Assembly (NCBI RefSeq): GCF_023197165.1
Contig: NZ_JALPRD010000013.1
Location: 1-64,000 of the forward strand
From: Sphingopyxis sp. MSC1_008
GTDB taxonomy: Bacteria > Pseudomonadota > Alphaproteobacteria > Sphingomonadales > Sphingomonadaceae
DNA length: 64,000 nucleotides
Reading direction: 5' to 3'
Shown here: piece by piece, positions 15,237-23,645 of the stretch
Layout: every line of letters begins with the position of its first letter
Numbering within the stretch: position 1 is the stretch's first letter
Translations under genes and position numbers: made by a program
Notes under the pieces: generated by a model
Databases searched by the model: none
Told to the model about the DNA's origin: nothing
Seen by the model: only the letters and a program-made list of their open reading frames with translations

Positions 15237-17762
15237 TCAGGGCATGCCGAAGGCACGGCCGAACAGCGCGCCGGTGAGCCCCTGCGCGGCACAATAGGCG
15301 AGGAACAACATGGTGAGATCGATGGTGTTGCTGCGTGGCAGGGTGATCAGCCCGCGCCCCGCGCGCGCGGCGCAATAGGCCGCCATCAGCACGCCGATCG
15401 CGAGCGCAAAGGCCTCAAGCGCCTGCAGCGCGTAGATGACCGCGCCCTGCCCGCTCGCCTCGGGACCGAGCCCTGTCGCATTCCACCCATTCCAGTCGAG
15501 CCAGAGCGCGATGCCCGACGCAAGCGTGGAAACAAGGAACAGCAGCACCGGCCATGTGGGTCCGCGGCGGAGCAACGGCCGCGCCGCGAGCGCCGCGGCA
15601 AATGCCACGCCATAGAGGAGGGAAATCAGGACCGCATCGCCGAGCGGGGGCGCCGCCCAGAAGGAGGGCTGGTTCGACCAGAGAAAGGCGAGACTGAACA
15701 GCGCCATGATGAAGATCATCGCCATCACGACGAGCAGGATCACCATCGCCCACCAGCCATGGCTCGACGGACCGGTGACATAGGTCGGGACCATGATGCC
15801 CGCGCCGATATCGACTTCGCCCTTTTCGACCTTGCGGTCGGTGTCCCACAGCCAGCGAAGCACCGAGGCGACCGTCAGCACGGCGCTCACCCAAGCGAAG
15901 CTGTAGGCCTGCACGGTGAGCGCAAGGAAAAAGCCCGCGGTGAAGATCGCCGCAGCGAAGGGCCAGGCCGAGGGGCCGGGCATGATCTGCAGATATTGCG
16001 GTTCCGCGAGCAAGGGGCTGGTGACGATCGTCTCGCGAAGCCCGGTCGCGGAGCCCGGCAGAAAATAGCGCCCCTTTTCGACATCTTCGGCGAGCTTCGG
16101 ATCGTCGCGGAGCGGCTCCGGGCTGCGGACCACCGGGATCGACCGCGTCGAATAGAGCGCGCTCGGCAGCCATTCGAGCGTCGCCCCGTCATAAACATTA
16201 CCCGCATTGCCCTCGTCCAGCGCAAGACGGAAGTTGCGCGCAAGGTCAACGAGGAACAGCGATACCCCCACCGCGAGCATGAAGGCGCCGATCGTCGAGA
16301 TGAGATTCGGAAGTTCGAGCCCCTGTCCCGGCAGATAGGTATAGACGCGGCGCGGCATACCCTGCAGCCCCGCGAGGTGCATCGGCAGGAAGGCGATGTT
16401 CATGCCGGTGAACATCAGCCCGAACACCCATTTGGCGAGCCGCTCGGACAGCGCCCGGCGGCTCACCATCGGGATCCAGTAATAGAAGGCTGCGAAGAGC
16501 GGAAAGACCATTCCGCCGATGAGGACATAATGAAGGTGGGCGACGATGAAATAGCTGTCGTGCGCCTGCCAGTCGAAGGGCACCATCGCGACCATCACCC
16601 CGGTGAGCCCGCCAGTCACGAAGATGACGATGCTTCCCAGCACGAAGAGGCCGGGCGCATTGAAGCTGCGCTTGCCGATCGCGATCGTCGCAATCCACGA
16701 AAAGACCTGCAACCCGGCGGGCACGCTCACCGCCATCGAGGCGGCCGAGAAAAAGCCGGTCGTCATCGGCGGCATGCCGGTGGTAAACATATGATGCGCC
16801 CAGACGCCGAAGCTGATGAAGCCGGTCGCGAGCATCGCGAGCACGATCAGCCGGTAGCCAACGAGTTCGGTCTTCGCGACGGTCGCGACAATCATGCTCA
16901 TCATGCCCGCCGCTGGCAGGAAGATGATGTAGACCTCGGGATGGCCGAAGAACCAGAAGAGATGCTGCCAGAGCATCGGGTCGCCGCCGCGCGTCGCATC
17001 GAAAAAGGGCCAATTGAAGGCGCGCTCGATCTCGAGCAGCAACGTGCCCAGAATGATGCTCGGAAAGGCGATCACGATCATCACCGCGAAGACGAGCATC
17101 GACCAGGCAAAGATCGGCATCTTGTCGAGGCTCATACCCGGCGCGCGCGTCCTGAGCACACCGACGATGATCTCGATCGCCCCCGCGATCGCGCTAATCT
17201 CGATGAAGCCGATGCCGAGCAGCCAGAAGTCGGTGTTGATACCCGGCGAATAGGTCTTCGAGGTAAGCGGCGGATACATGAACCAGCCGCCGTCGGGCGC
17301 GAGACCGACGAAGATCGAAGCGAAGAAGCAAAGTCCGCCAACGGCATAGGCCCAGAAGGCGTAGGCCGAGAGCCGGGGAAACGGCAGATCGCGCGCCGCG
17401 AGCATCTGCGGCAGGAGCAGCACGCCCGCTGCCTCGACCGCGGGCACGGCGAAGAGGAACATCATCACCGTGCCGTGCATGGTGAAGACCTGGTTGTAGA
17501 CGCCCTGCGGCAGGATCTCGAGCATCGGTGCGGCAAGCTGCGCGCGCATCAGCAGCGCGAGCACGCCGGCCATCAGGAAGAAGAGGAAAGCCGTGCCGAG
17601 ATAATAGATACCGACATAATTATTGTTGACGACGGTCAGATATTCCCAGCCTTTGGGCTTGCACCAGATGCGCCGAAGTTCGTCCTCCTCGCCCTTGGGA
17701 CGACGCCCCTTGGTGGGAAATCGATCATAGAGTGCTGGATCGAACCCCGTCTCCGATCTCAT
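15237..17762 (-). CDS. ctaD: Cytochrome c oxidase subunit I fused to a subunit III-like domain
   Basis: 841 residues. Residues 1-540 are a haem-copper oxidase subunit I: haem a ligand H96 (MHGTVMM), CuB/cross-link H274 and Y278 (HPEVY), CuB H323/H324, haem ligands H409 and H411 (AHLHY). D125 in RDLPFPR fits the D-channel entrance and E276 the usual channel Glu. The K-channel block reads VPAGLQVFSW (347-356), lacking the usual Lys. Residues from about 600 onward form further membrane helices resembling subunit III. It pumps protons while reducing O2 in the inner membrane. It overlaps the subunit II gene by 4 bp. Confidence 0.9.
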   Translation of the reverse strand: MRSETGFDPALYDRFPTKGRRPKGEEDELRRIWCKPKGWEYLTVVNNNYVGIYYLGTAFLFFLMAGVLALLMRAQLAAPMLEILPQGVYNQVFTMHGTVMMFLFAVPAVEAAGVLLLPQMLAARDLPFPRLSAYAFWAYAVGGLCFFASIFVGLAPDGGWFMYPPLTSKTYSPGINTDFWLLGIGFIEISAIAGAIEIIVGVLRTRAPGMSLDKMPIFAWSMLVFAVMIVIAFPSIILGTLLLEIERAFNWPFFDATRGGDPMLWQHLFWFFGHPEVYIIFLPAAGMMSMIVATVAKTELVGYRLIVLAMLATGFISFGVWAHHMFTTGMPPMTTGFFSAASMAVSVPAGLQVFSWIATIAIGKRSFNAPGLFVLGSIVIFVTGGLTGVMVAMVPFDWQAHDSYFIVAHLHYVLIGGMVFPLFAAFYYWIPMVSRRALSERLAKWVFGLMFTGMNIAFLPMHLAGLQGMPRRVYTYLPGQGLELPNLISTIGAFMLAVGVSLFLVDLARNFRLALDEGNAGNVYDGATLEWLPSALYSTRSIPVVRSPEPLRDDPKLAEDVEKGRYFLPGSATGLRETIVTSPLLAEPQYLQIMPGPSAWPFAAAIFTAGFFLALTVQAYSFAWVSAVLTVASVLRWLWDTDRKVEKGEVDIGAGIMVPTYVTGPSSHGWWAMVILLVVMAMIFIMALFSLAFLWSNQPSFWAAPPLGDAVLISLLYGVAFAAALAARPLLRRGPTWPVLLFLVSTLASGIALWLDWNGWNATGLGPEASGQGAVIYALQALEAFALAIGVLMAAYCAARAGRGLITLPRSNTIDLTMLFLAYCAAQGLTGALFGRAFGMP

Positions 17763-18727
17763 TTGCGTCGTACCAGATATTCGCTGACCGCGAGAAGTTC
17801 CTCGGCGCTGAGCTGATGATAGGCGGGCATGCGGTTCGCAGGCTTGATCGCCTGCGCGTCGGCGATCCAGCCCGCCATCGTACCGGGATTGTTCGGCAAG
17901 ATGCCCGCACCGAGAGTCTGGCGCGAGCCGACATGGGTGAGATCGGGTCCGGCGAGGCCGGTGGCGGGCGTGCCGCGGATCGTATGACAGGCGGCGCAGC
18001 CACTCGACAGGAACAGCTCGAGCCCCCGGCCCTGCTCACCTCTTGCGGGTACGCGCGAAGCCTTCCAGCGCGCGAAATCCTCCGCTGTATGCGCGACGAC
18101 GATAAAGCCCATCAGCGCGTGCGGCCCGCCGCAATATTCGGCGCACTGGCCCTTGTAGACACCCGGCTTGTCGGCCTGGATCAGCAGGCGGTTCGTGCGC
18201 CCCGGAATCATGTCCATCTTGCCGCCGAGGCGCGGCACCCAGAAGCTGTGAATGACGTCGGCGGTTTCGAGTTCGAGCAGCACGGGTTTGCCCACCGGGA
18301 TATGGAGTTCGTTCGCATCGCGCAGCGTCTCGCGGCCTTCGGCATCTTGGTAGTGGACGCGCCACCACCACATTTCGCCGATAATCTTCACGCGCATCTC
18401 CGCGCCCGTCACCCGCGTCGCCGACAGCGATGAGGTCAGCATCAGGCCCCAGATGAGGAGTCCGGTCAGCACGACCGCGGGAAAAGCGAAGCCCCCGATC
18501 CATATCGCCTTTTCGCCGCCGAGCCGCGCCTTCAGCGCCGCCGAACCGAAGAGAGCGACCCCGAGGGCCGCCAGCACGAGGGCGAACACCGCCGTGCCGC
18601 CGAGCAGCAGCGCCCAGGCGAGCGTCGTCACCGGCTCGGAATAAGGGCCTGCCGGGTCGAAGACCGCCGGCGGCCAGCCGCTACCCGCGCTAGTCACGCT
18701 GAGACTGGAGCCAGGCCGCAATATCAT
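17759..18727 (-). CDS. ctaC: Cytochrome c oxidase subunit II with C-terminal haem c domain (caa3 type)
   Basis: 322 residues. Two membrane helices (about 33-60 and 75-98) precede the cupredoxin domain. The CuA site is complete: H160, then C195, C199, H203 and M206 in CAEYCGGPHALM. A cytochrome c domain follows with CAACH at 244-248 and a methionine ligand near MPAYHQ. This makes it caa3-type, able to receive electrons from c cytochromes directly. The annotated ATG overlaps the upstream cytochrome gene by 38 bp; a GTG at 18697 is an alternative that reduces this to 8 bp. Confidence 0.9.
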   Translation of the reverse strand: MILRPGSSLSVTSAGSGWPPAVFDPAGPYSEPVTTLAWALLLGGTAVFALVLAALGVALFGSAALKARLGGEKAIWIGGFAFPAVVLTGLLIWGLMLTSSLSATRVTGAEMRVKIIGEMWWWRVHYQDAEGRETLRDANELHIPVGKPVLLELETADVIHSFWVPRLGGKMDMIPGRTNRLLIQADKPGVYKGQCAEYCGGPHALMGFIVVAHTAEDFARWKASRVPARGEQGRGLELFLSSGCAACHTIRGTPATGLAGPDLTHVGSRQTLGAGILPNNPGTMAGWIADAQAIKPANRMPAYHQLSAEELLAVSEYLVRRK

Positions 18728-19079
18728 GCGCCTCGCCCGCGTCCATCGGCACCGCTGGCATTCCGCTTCCCGGCACTAGTGAAGGTGCGTCGGCCACGAA
18801 CGCGGCGAGCCGCGGCAGATCGTTCGGAAGGGTCCCCGCAATCAGCGCGCGGTTGCCGAAGCCCGCAAGCGAGGGGCCGATACGGCCTTTCGGCCAGTCT
18901 ATGCCAGGGAGCTCGTGGCAAGCGCCGCAGCCGAGCCGCTGGGCAGCCGCCTTGCCGCGCGCGATCGAGCCGGCGTCGGCGAGCGGCGGTTCAATGGGAG
19001 CGGGATCGCACGCGGCCAATATCATCAGCATCGATCCAGCCACGCCCCCTTTCCAGATCATATCAGGTCCCTGCGCCAC
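18690..19079 (-). CDS. Small c-type cytochrome lipoprotein
   Basis: 129 residues. The N-terminus has a lipoprotein signal with lipobox LAAC. The haem site CGACH is near residue 51, with an axial Met expected in GSGMPAVPM. It is the first gene of the leftward oxidase operon and overlaps subunit II, so it likely feeds electrons to the caa3 oxidase from the periplasmic side of the membrane. Translation could alternatively begin at MIWKGG a few codons later. Confidence 0.85.
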   Translation of the reverse strand: MAQGPDMIWKGGVAGSMLMILAACDPAPIEPPLADAGSIARGKAAAQRLGCGACHELPGIDWPKGRIGPSLAGFGNRALIAGTLPNDLPRLAAFVADAPSLVPGSGMPAVPMDAGEAHDIAAWLQSQRD

Positions 19080-19084
19080 GCTTC

Positions 19085-19114
19085 GGGAACCACCTCATAG
19101 CGGCATTGGTTCCC
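19085..19114. promoter_or_regulatory. 8-bp inverted repeat between divergent cytochrome genes
   Basis: Perfect arms GGGAACCA (19085-19092) and TGGTTCCC (19107-19114), 14 bp apart, filling the 40-bp spacer between two divergent cytochrome genes. Each arm contains GGAAC and, 18 bases away on the same strand, GTT, so it could serve as a bidirectional EcfG-like promoter with very short leaders. It could equally be an operator. Confidence 0.4.
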
Positions 19115-19119
19115 GCAAG

Positions 19120-19857
19120 GTGCGCGCCGCTTCGCTTCTCTTTCTGCTTTCACTCGCGGCCTGCGATGCGCCCGCCTATCGGGATCGCTTCCGCGCGACG
19201 GGCGAGACGATCGCGATGAGCGGCGGCGATGCCGGCGCCGAGGCCGCGTGCTTTACCTGCCACGGCCTGAGCGGCGAAGGCGACGGGCAGGACACCCCGC
19301 GCCTTGCCGGGCTCGATCCCGGATATCTCCACCGCCAGATCGACGATTATGCCAATGGCCGGCGTGAACATCTTTTGATGCGCACAATCGCGCTCCGCCT
19401 CGATGACCGCGATCGCGCGAAGGTCGCTGCCTATTATGCTGCTCTTCCCGTACCTCCCCCGAACATCGCCCGCGCCACCGCCAGCCGGGGCGAGCGATTG
19501 TACCAGCTTGGCGATCCCGGACGCGGCCTTGCCGCCTGCTCGACCTGTCACGCCAAGAATGGTGAAGGCGACGCCGGCAATCCCGCGCTTGCGGGCCAGC
19601 CGGCCGCCTATCTCGAAAAGCAGCTCGAGGCGTGGCGGACCGGCAAGCGGAACAATGATCCGCTTGGGCAAATGCGCGCGATCAGCCGCGCGCTTTCGCC
19701 TTCCGAGGCGCGCGCGGTTTCGGCTTACGCCGCGGCGCTGGGTCCGAGTCCTGTTCGAGGTCGGGAAGCATCCCGCGCAGCACATCGTGCCGATCCCAGA
19801 AATGATGCTTCAGCGCCGCGCCGACATGGATCGGGATCATCGCCACCAGAAGGATGA
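19120..19857 (+). CDS. Dihaem cytochrome c (c4 family)
   Basis: About 245 residues from a GTG at 19120 that opens a lipoprotein-like signal (LLFLLSLAAC). Two haem c motifs, CFTCH and CSTCH, lie in two homologous halves, each with the LAGL/LAGQ...YL block of cytochrome c4. The homologous part ends near 19745; about 37 further codons are basic and low-complexity, running antisense to the tail of the cytochrome b gene. No clear ribosome site is visible, so the start is uncertain. Likely carries electrons to the caa3 oxidase. Confidence 0.8.
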   Translation: MRAASLLFLLSLAACDAPAYRDRFRATGETIAMSGGDAGAEAACFTCHGLSGEGDGQDTPRLAGLDPGYLHRQIDDYANGRREHLLMRTIALRLDDRDRAKVAAYYAALPVPPPNIARATASRGERLYQLGDPGRGLAACSTCHAKNGEGDAGNPALAGQPAAYLEKQLEAWRTGKRNNDPLGQMRAISRALSPSEARAVSAYAAALGPSPVRGREASRAAHRADPRNDASAPRRHGSGSSPPEG

Positions 19858-20344
19858 CCAGCGCGGCGTGGATACCCTCGGCCCAGTCGAGGATCCACCA
19901 CTGGATGCACGGCGCGAGCGTGTCGAAGGGCATATATGGAAAGGGGATGACGCCCGCGATCTTGAGCGGTTCGCCCTCGACCGTCGACCACATCGCCCAG
20001 CCGCTCAATGGAAGGCCGAAGAAACAGAGGTAGAAGAGGATATGCGTGACATAGGCGGCCGCGGTCTGCCAGCCGAGCCGGTCGGCATCGTTGATCGGTC
20101 CCGGGATGATCAGCCGCCAGATCGCGCGCAATGCGGCAAGGACAAGCATCAGGAGGCCGATCTCGGCGTGGACGCGAAAGGCTTCGAGCTTTTCGCCGCC
20201 TGCGGGGATCCGGCTCATTTGCCATCCCCACCAGAGCTGGAAGAGAACGAGCGCCGCCATCACCCAGTGAAAACTCTGCCCGACCGGCGAATAGCGCCGG
20301 TCGGCGGCGTAGCGCGCGGCCCACGCCTGGAGCGCCTCGATCAT
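19682..20344 (-). CDS. Cytochrome b561-type diheme membrane protein
   Basis: 220 residues with four membrane helices. Candidate haem b ligands are the His residues in SFHW (helix 1), FRVHAEIG (helix 2), YVTHIL (helix 3) and IHAALV/IPIHVG (helix 4). The C-terminus is a Pro/Arg/Lys-rich cytoplasmic tail overlapping the cytochrome c4 gene on the opposite strand by 176 bp. It overlaps the CtaG stop by 4 bp and so is co-transcribed with it. It may shuttle electrons between quinol or superoxide and the periplasm. Confidence 0.85.
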   Translation of the reverse strand: MIEALQAWAARYAADRRYSPVGQSFHWVMAALVLFQLWWGWQMSRIPAGGEKLEAFRVHAEIGLLMLVLAALRAIWRLIIPGPINDADRLGWQTAAAYVTHILFYLCFFGLPLSGWAMWSTVEGEPLKIAGVIPFPYMPFDTLAPCIQWWILDWAEGIHAALVILLVAMIPIHVGAALKHHFWDRHDVLRGMLPDLEQDSDPAPRRKPKPRAPRKAKARG

Positions 20345-21060
20345 CGCGCCGCCGCCACGGGCGGCGAAAGCAGGCGCCAACCGCGCGCCATCGCGGCGGC
20401 GAGATAGAAGGCGGCGGCGGGCGCCCACATAATGAGCCCGGCTAGCTGCTGGTCCTCGAGCGGCGTCAGCCCCCAGGCGAGAGTCGAGACGGCGTGCGGC
20501 GCGTAGAGCGGCGTCGCTGCAAAGGTGATGAGCGCACCGAGCAGCCCCATCTGGACCATCATCGCGAGCAGCAGCAGGATCGCCGTCGCCGGCGAGCATC
20601 GGCGCAGCGCGCCCCAGAAGGCAATCGCGCTCCCCAGCAAGCTCGCCTGCATGGCCCAGAATGCGAGGTCGCTCGACAGCGCGAAGGCGTAGGGCACGGG
20701 CGCATGCCATATCCAGAAAAGAAGAATATGTGTTGCCGCCCACATCGGGGCAGGACCACGAACGACAAACCGCGGCATCCCCCACAGGAGCAAGGGCGCG
20801 GCCAGCGCGGTCAGCAGCACATGGTGCCCAACGCGAACCGAGAAGAGGGCGGAGGACAGGGCGCAGAGCGGCGAGACGAACAGGAGCAGAAGCAGGCCGA
20901 AGCCTGCCCAGAAGGGCGCGCCGATGTCCGCGCGTCGCCAGGCAGCAAAGCCGATCAATGCAAACACGAGCAGCAGGAGCGGATCGAAATTCCAGCGCAG
21001 GAGCCATTCCGCCGGCCCGGGGGCGGCGCCGCAATAGGGAATCCAGCCTTGCTCCATCAT
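20341..21060 (-). CDS. ctaG: Cytochrome c oxidase assembly factor, caa3_CtaG family
   Basis: 239 residues with about seven membrane helices. The family blocks HHVLLTALAAPLLLWG and ATHILLFWIWHAP hold the conserved His residues thought to bind copper. Start at 21060 (MMEQGW) with AAAGGGG upstream; a longer frame lacks a good start. It belongs with the caa3 oxidase encoded on the same strand. Upstream at 21082-21107 lies GGAAC-N18-GTT read leftward, a weaker EcfG-like candidate. Confidence 0.85.
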   Translation of the reverse strand: MMEQGWIPYCGAAPGPAEWLLRWNFDPLLLLVFALIGFAAWRRADIGAPFWAGFGLLLLLFVSPLCALSSALFSVRVGHHVLLTALAAPLLLWGMPRFVVRGPAPMWAATHILLFWIWHAPVPYAFALSSDLAFWAMQASLLGSAIAFWGALRRCSPATAILLLLAMMVQMGLLGALITFAATPLYAPHAVSTLAWGLTPLEDQQLAGLIMWAPAAAFYLAAAMARGWRLLSPPVAAAR

Positions 21061-21161
21061 GCCCCTTTCTCTCGGGCATCGAACGTTGCGCATAGGGCAC
21101 GGGTTCCGCGAAACCAAATGCGGCGCCGCGCATTGTTCGAAAAGGCAGCAGCAGGTGGAGA

Positions 21162-21596
21162 TTGAGCTTGGCGACACAAATTTCCACAAGCCGGCAAGCC
21201 GTCCATCCGCTTCACGGGCTGCTTCTCGCCTTCCCGATTGCGCTGTTCACGACCGCGCTCCTGTCGGACATCACCTATTTGAAAAGCGCCGAAATCCAGT
21301 GGAGCAACTTCTCCGCCTGGTCGATCACCGGCGCGCTCGTCTTTGGTGCACCCGTGCTGCTGTGGGCGGCGATCGGCCTTTTTCGCCGGCGCCACGATCC
21401 GGGCCGATCGCGCGCTCTCATCTATTTCCTGCTCGTTCTTCTCATGTGGATCGCCGGGTTGATCAACGCCTTCAAGCATAGCCAGGACGCGTGGAGTTCG
21501 GTGGGCACTGCGGGTCTCCTACTTTCGATCGCTTCGGCCCTCGCTGCGCTCGCAGCGGGGTGGATCGCCTATAGCGGCCAAAGGATCGTTCAATGA
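21162..21596 (+). CDS. DUF2231 membrane protein
   Basis: 144 residues, four membrane helices, with the DUF2231 opening VHPLHGLLLAFPIALF. The start is a TTG at 21162 with AGGTGGAG just upstream. DUF2231 proteins often accompany cytochromes or PQQ dehydrogenases and may be haem-containing electron carriers. It overlaps the PQQ dehydrogenase gene by 4 bp, supporting a shared electron-transfer role. Confidence 0.8.
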   Translation: MSLATQISTSRQAVHPLHGLLLAFPIALFTTALLSDITYLKSAEIQWSNFSAWSITGALVFGAPVLLWAAIGLFRRRHDPGRSRALIYFLLVLLMWIAGLINAFKHSQDAWSSVGTAGLLLSIASALAALAAGWIAYSGQRIVQ

Positions 21597-22930
21597 GCGC
21601 GCGGCTGATCATCACGAGCCTGCTCGCCGCGACGACACTCGCCGCGTGCGGCAGCGGCGACGAGAGCCTCGACCAGACCGGGCCGACCCCCAAGCTCCCG
21701 GCGCTCGACCAGACGCTCGTGCCGCCGATGAAGATCGCAAAGCCGCAGGGCTGGAACGGCGAGCTTCCCACGGTGCCCGAGGGGTTCACGATCACCGCCG
21801 TTGCGACCGATCTCAAGATCCCGCGCCAGATCCTGGTGCTGCCCAATGGCGATATCCTCGTCGCCGAAGGATCGGGCGGGCACGCGCCCAAGCTCAGGCC
21901 CAAGGATGTGATCGCGGGTTATATCAAGAGCCTCGGCAAGAGCAGCGTCAAGGGCGGCGACCGCATCACCCTGCTGCGCGACACCGATGGCGACGGCGCG
22001 CCGGAGCTGCGGACGACCTTTATCAAGGATCTCGACGCGCCCTATGGTCTCGCACTCGTGGGCGGCAGTCTCTACGTCGCCAACCAGGGCGCGCTGATAC
22101 GCTTCGCTTATACCGACGGCCAGACGAGCATTGCGGGCAAGGGTGAGGAAGTCACCAAGCTGCCGTCGCAAGTCAATCATCACTGGACGAAGTCGCTCGC
22201 CGCGGGTCCCGACGGCACCAAGCTTTATGTCGGCATCGGCTCGAACAGCAACATCGGCGAGCGCGGTCTCAATCTCGAGGAAGATCGCGCAGTAATCTGG
22301 GAAGTCGACGCCGCGACCGGAGCGAACCGCATATTCGTGTCGGGCATTCGCAATCCGACCGCCCTCGCCTTCGAGCCGGTCTCGAACAAGCTCTGGGCGG
22401 TCGTGAACGAGCGCGACGAGCTCGGTGCCGAGCTGGTGCCCGACTATCTGACCTCGGTGCGCGAGGGCGCCTTCTATGGCTGGCCGTACAGCTATTGGGG
22501 GAAGCATGTGGACCCGCGCGTCCATCCCCAGAAGCCCGAGTTGGTGAAAACGGCGATCGCCCCCGACTATGCGCTAGGCTCGCATGTTGCGCCGCTCGGC
22601 CTCAGCTTCGCGACCGGGGCCGGTTTTCCCGGCTTCGCGCAAGGCGCTTTCATTGGCGAACATGGCAGCTGGAACCGGCAGAGCCTCGCGGGCTACAAGG
22701 TGAGCTTCGTGCCGTTCGCGAACGGCAGACCCACGGGCAAGCCCAAGGATTTCGTGACCGGCTTCATCAAGGACGGACGCGCCCGCGGCCGTCCGGTCGG
22801 CGTCACCTATGACGCAGCACGCGGCGCGCTCTGGATCGCCGACGATCTGTCGAACACGGTCTGGCGCGTGACCGGACCAAAGGCGCTCGCGCTGTCCTCG
22901 CCGGTCGGGATCGCGGCCGGGCAGAAATAG
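21593..22930 (+). CDS. PQQ-dependent sugar dehydrogenase (sorbosone/glucose dehydrogenase type), lipoprotein
   Basis: 445 residues. A lipoprotein signal with lipobox LAAC anchors it to a membrane facing the periplasm. The six-bladed propeller shows the family blocks FTITAVATDLKIPRQ, LPNGDILVAEG, GIRNPTALAFEP and FIGEHGSWNRQ. It should oxidise an aldose or sorbosone with PQQ and pass electrons to cytochrome c, which fits the neighbouring c and b cytochromes. The substrate is not predictable. Confidence 0.85.
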   Translation: MSARLIITSLLAATTLAACGSGDESLDQTGPTPKLPALDQTLVPPMKIAKPQGWNGELPTVPEGFTITAVATDLKIPRQILVLPNGDILVAEGSGGHAPKLRPKDVIAGYIKSLGKSSVKGGDRITLLRDTDGDGAPELRTTFIKDLDAPYGLALVGGSLYVANQGALIRFAYTDGQTSIAGKGEEVTKLPSQVNHHWTKSLAAGPDGTKLYVGIGSNSNIGERGLNLEEDRAVIWEVDAATGANRIFVSGIRNPTALAFEPVSNKLWAVVNERDELGAELVPDYLTSVREGAFYGWPYSYWGKHVDPRVHPQKPELVKTAIAPDYALGSHVAPLGLSFATGAGFPGFAQGAFIGEHGSWNRQSLAGYKVSFVPFANGRPTGKPKDFVTGFIKDGRARGRPVGVTYDAARGALWIADDLSNTVWRVTGPKALALSSPVGIAAGQK

Positions 22931-22931
22931 G

Positions 22932-23099
22932 TCAGCCGGCCTTGCCACATTTGAAACGGATCACGCGCCAGACGCCCTCGAAGCGCTCGCCGAGGAGATA
23001 GCCCGCGGTCGCGAGCGCGCCGGTCAAGATGCCTGCACCGAGCGCGGTGAGCAGGACGAAGCGCGTCGGCGGCATCGCGAACACGCCCGCGGGGATCGA
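22932..23099 (-). pseudogene. C-terminal remnant of a DedA-family membrane protein
   Basis: Read leftward this gives about 55 residues: SIPAGVFAMPPTRFVLLT, then a glycine-rich helix ending in GYLLGERFEGVWR and a natural stop. That is the conserved end of DedA (SNARE-associated) proteins. An in-frame TAG at 23102-23100 immediately precedes it, and the remaining 130 or more residues are missing. It is a decayed fragment. Confidence 0.65.
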
Positions 23100-23141
23100 C
23101 TATTCTCTTCCGCCGACTCTGCCGCTTGTTGCTCTTGTCGT

Positions 23142-23414
23142 TCAGGATTCAGAGATCGTCTCGTCCTCGATCGCGGCGCGGATCATCCGATCCCAGATAT
23201 CGGCGTCGCCGACGGCGAGCATGCGGCCGCTCGGTTCGCGCAACGTGCGTAGCGCCGCGAGCGCGGCGTCGGTATAGTCGGGCCAGAGCGCATTGACCGC
23301 CTCGCCCGCCGAACCGAGGTCACCTTCGGCATTCTTGCTGAGCGCGTGTCCCGCAAGCGCCCGCGCGATACGCTCGACGGGCGCGGTGGCAGCACGGTCG
23401 AATTCGCCCGCCAT
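23142..23414 (-). CDS. Conserved hypothetical protein, 90 aa
   Basis: A small acidic, helical protein with no membrane segment. It has no recognised domain. Its start overlaps the DUF3606 stop by one base (TGATG), so the two form a small operon that is preceded by an EcfG-like promoter. Stress-related function is inferred only from that promoter and partner. Confidence 0.65.
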   Translation of the reverse strand: MAGEFDRAATAPVERIARALAGHALSKNAEGDLGSAGEAVNALWPDYTDAALAALRTLREPSGRMLAVGDADIWDRMIRAAIEDETISES

Positions 23415-23593
23415 CAGCTGCGGTTCACATACGCCCGAACGGCGTCGGCCGAATTGCCGACGGCATCGACCGCCTCGCGAAGTTCGGCCTCGCTAACCCC
23501 GAGGCGTTCGGTCCAGTCGCGGATCTCATAATCCTCGCCGAGGCCGATCCGATCGCGATCGGGCGAGCCAGTTGCACTCTTGTCGTCGGCCAT
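23414..23593 (-). CDS. DUF3606 protein
   Basis: 59 residues: MADDKSATGSPDRDR at the start, then EDYEIRDWTERLGVSEAEL and a C-terminal helix, exactly the DUF3606 layout. AAGGAG lies upstream of the ATG at 23593. These small proteins are commonly stress-induced in alphaproteobacteria; biochemical function is unknown. It is coupled to the 90-residue gene downstream. Confidence 0.85.
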   Translation of the reverse strand: MADDKSATGSPDRDRIGLGEDYEIRDWTERLGVSEAELREAVDAVGNSADAVRAYVNRS

Positions 23594-23620
23594 GATGCGC
23601 TCCTTGGTTACTCATGACTC

Positions 23621-23645
23621 AACGCCCGCCCCGGCACGGGGTTGC
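23621..23645 (-). promoter_or_regulatory. EcfG-like stress promoter of the DUF3606 operon
   Basis: Read leftward: GCAAC (23645-23641), 16 bases, CGTT (23624-23621), 28 bp before the DUF3606 start. Same spacing as six other sites in the window. Confidence 0.6.

Noticed and set aside
15759..17816. 685-codon plus-strand frame opposite oxidase subunits I and II
   Set aside because: Composition is His/Arg/Glu/Asp-rich antisense noise; the minus strand encodes a fully recognisable oxidase.
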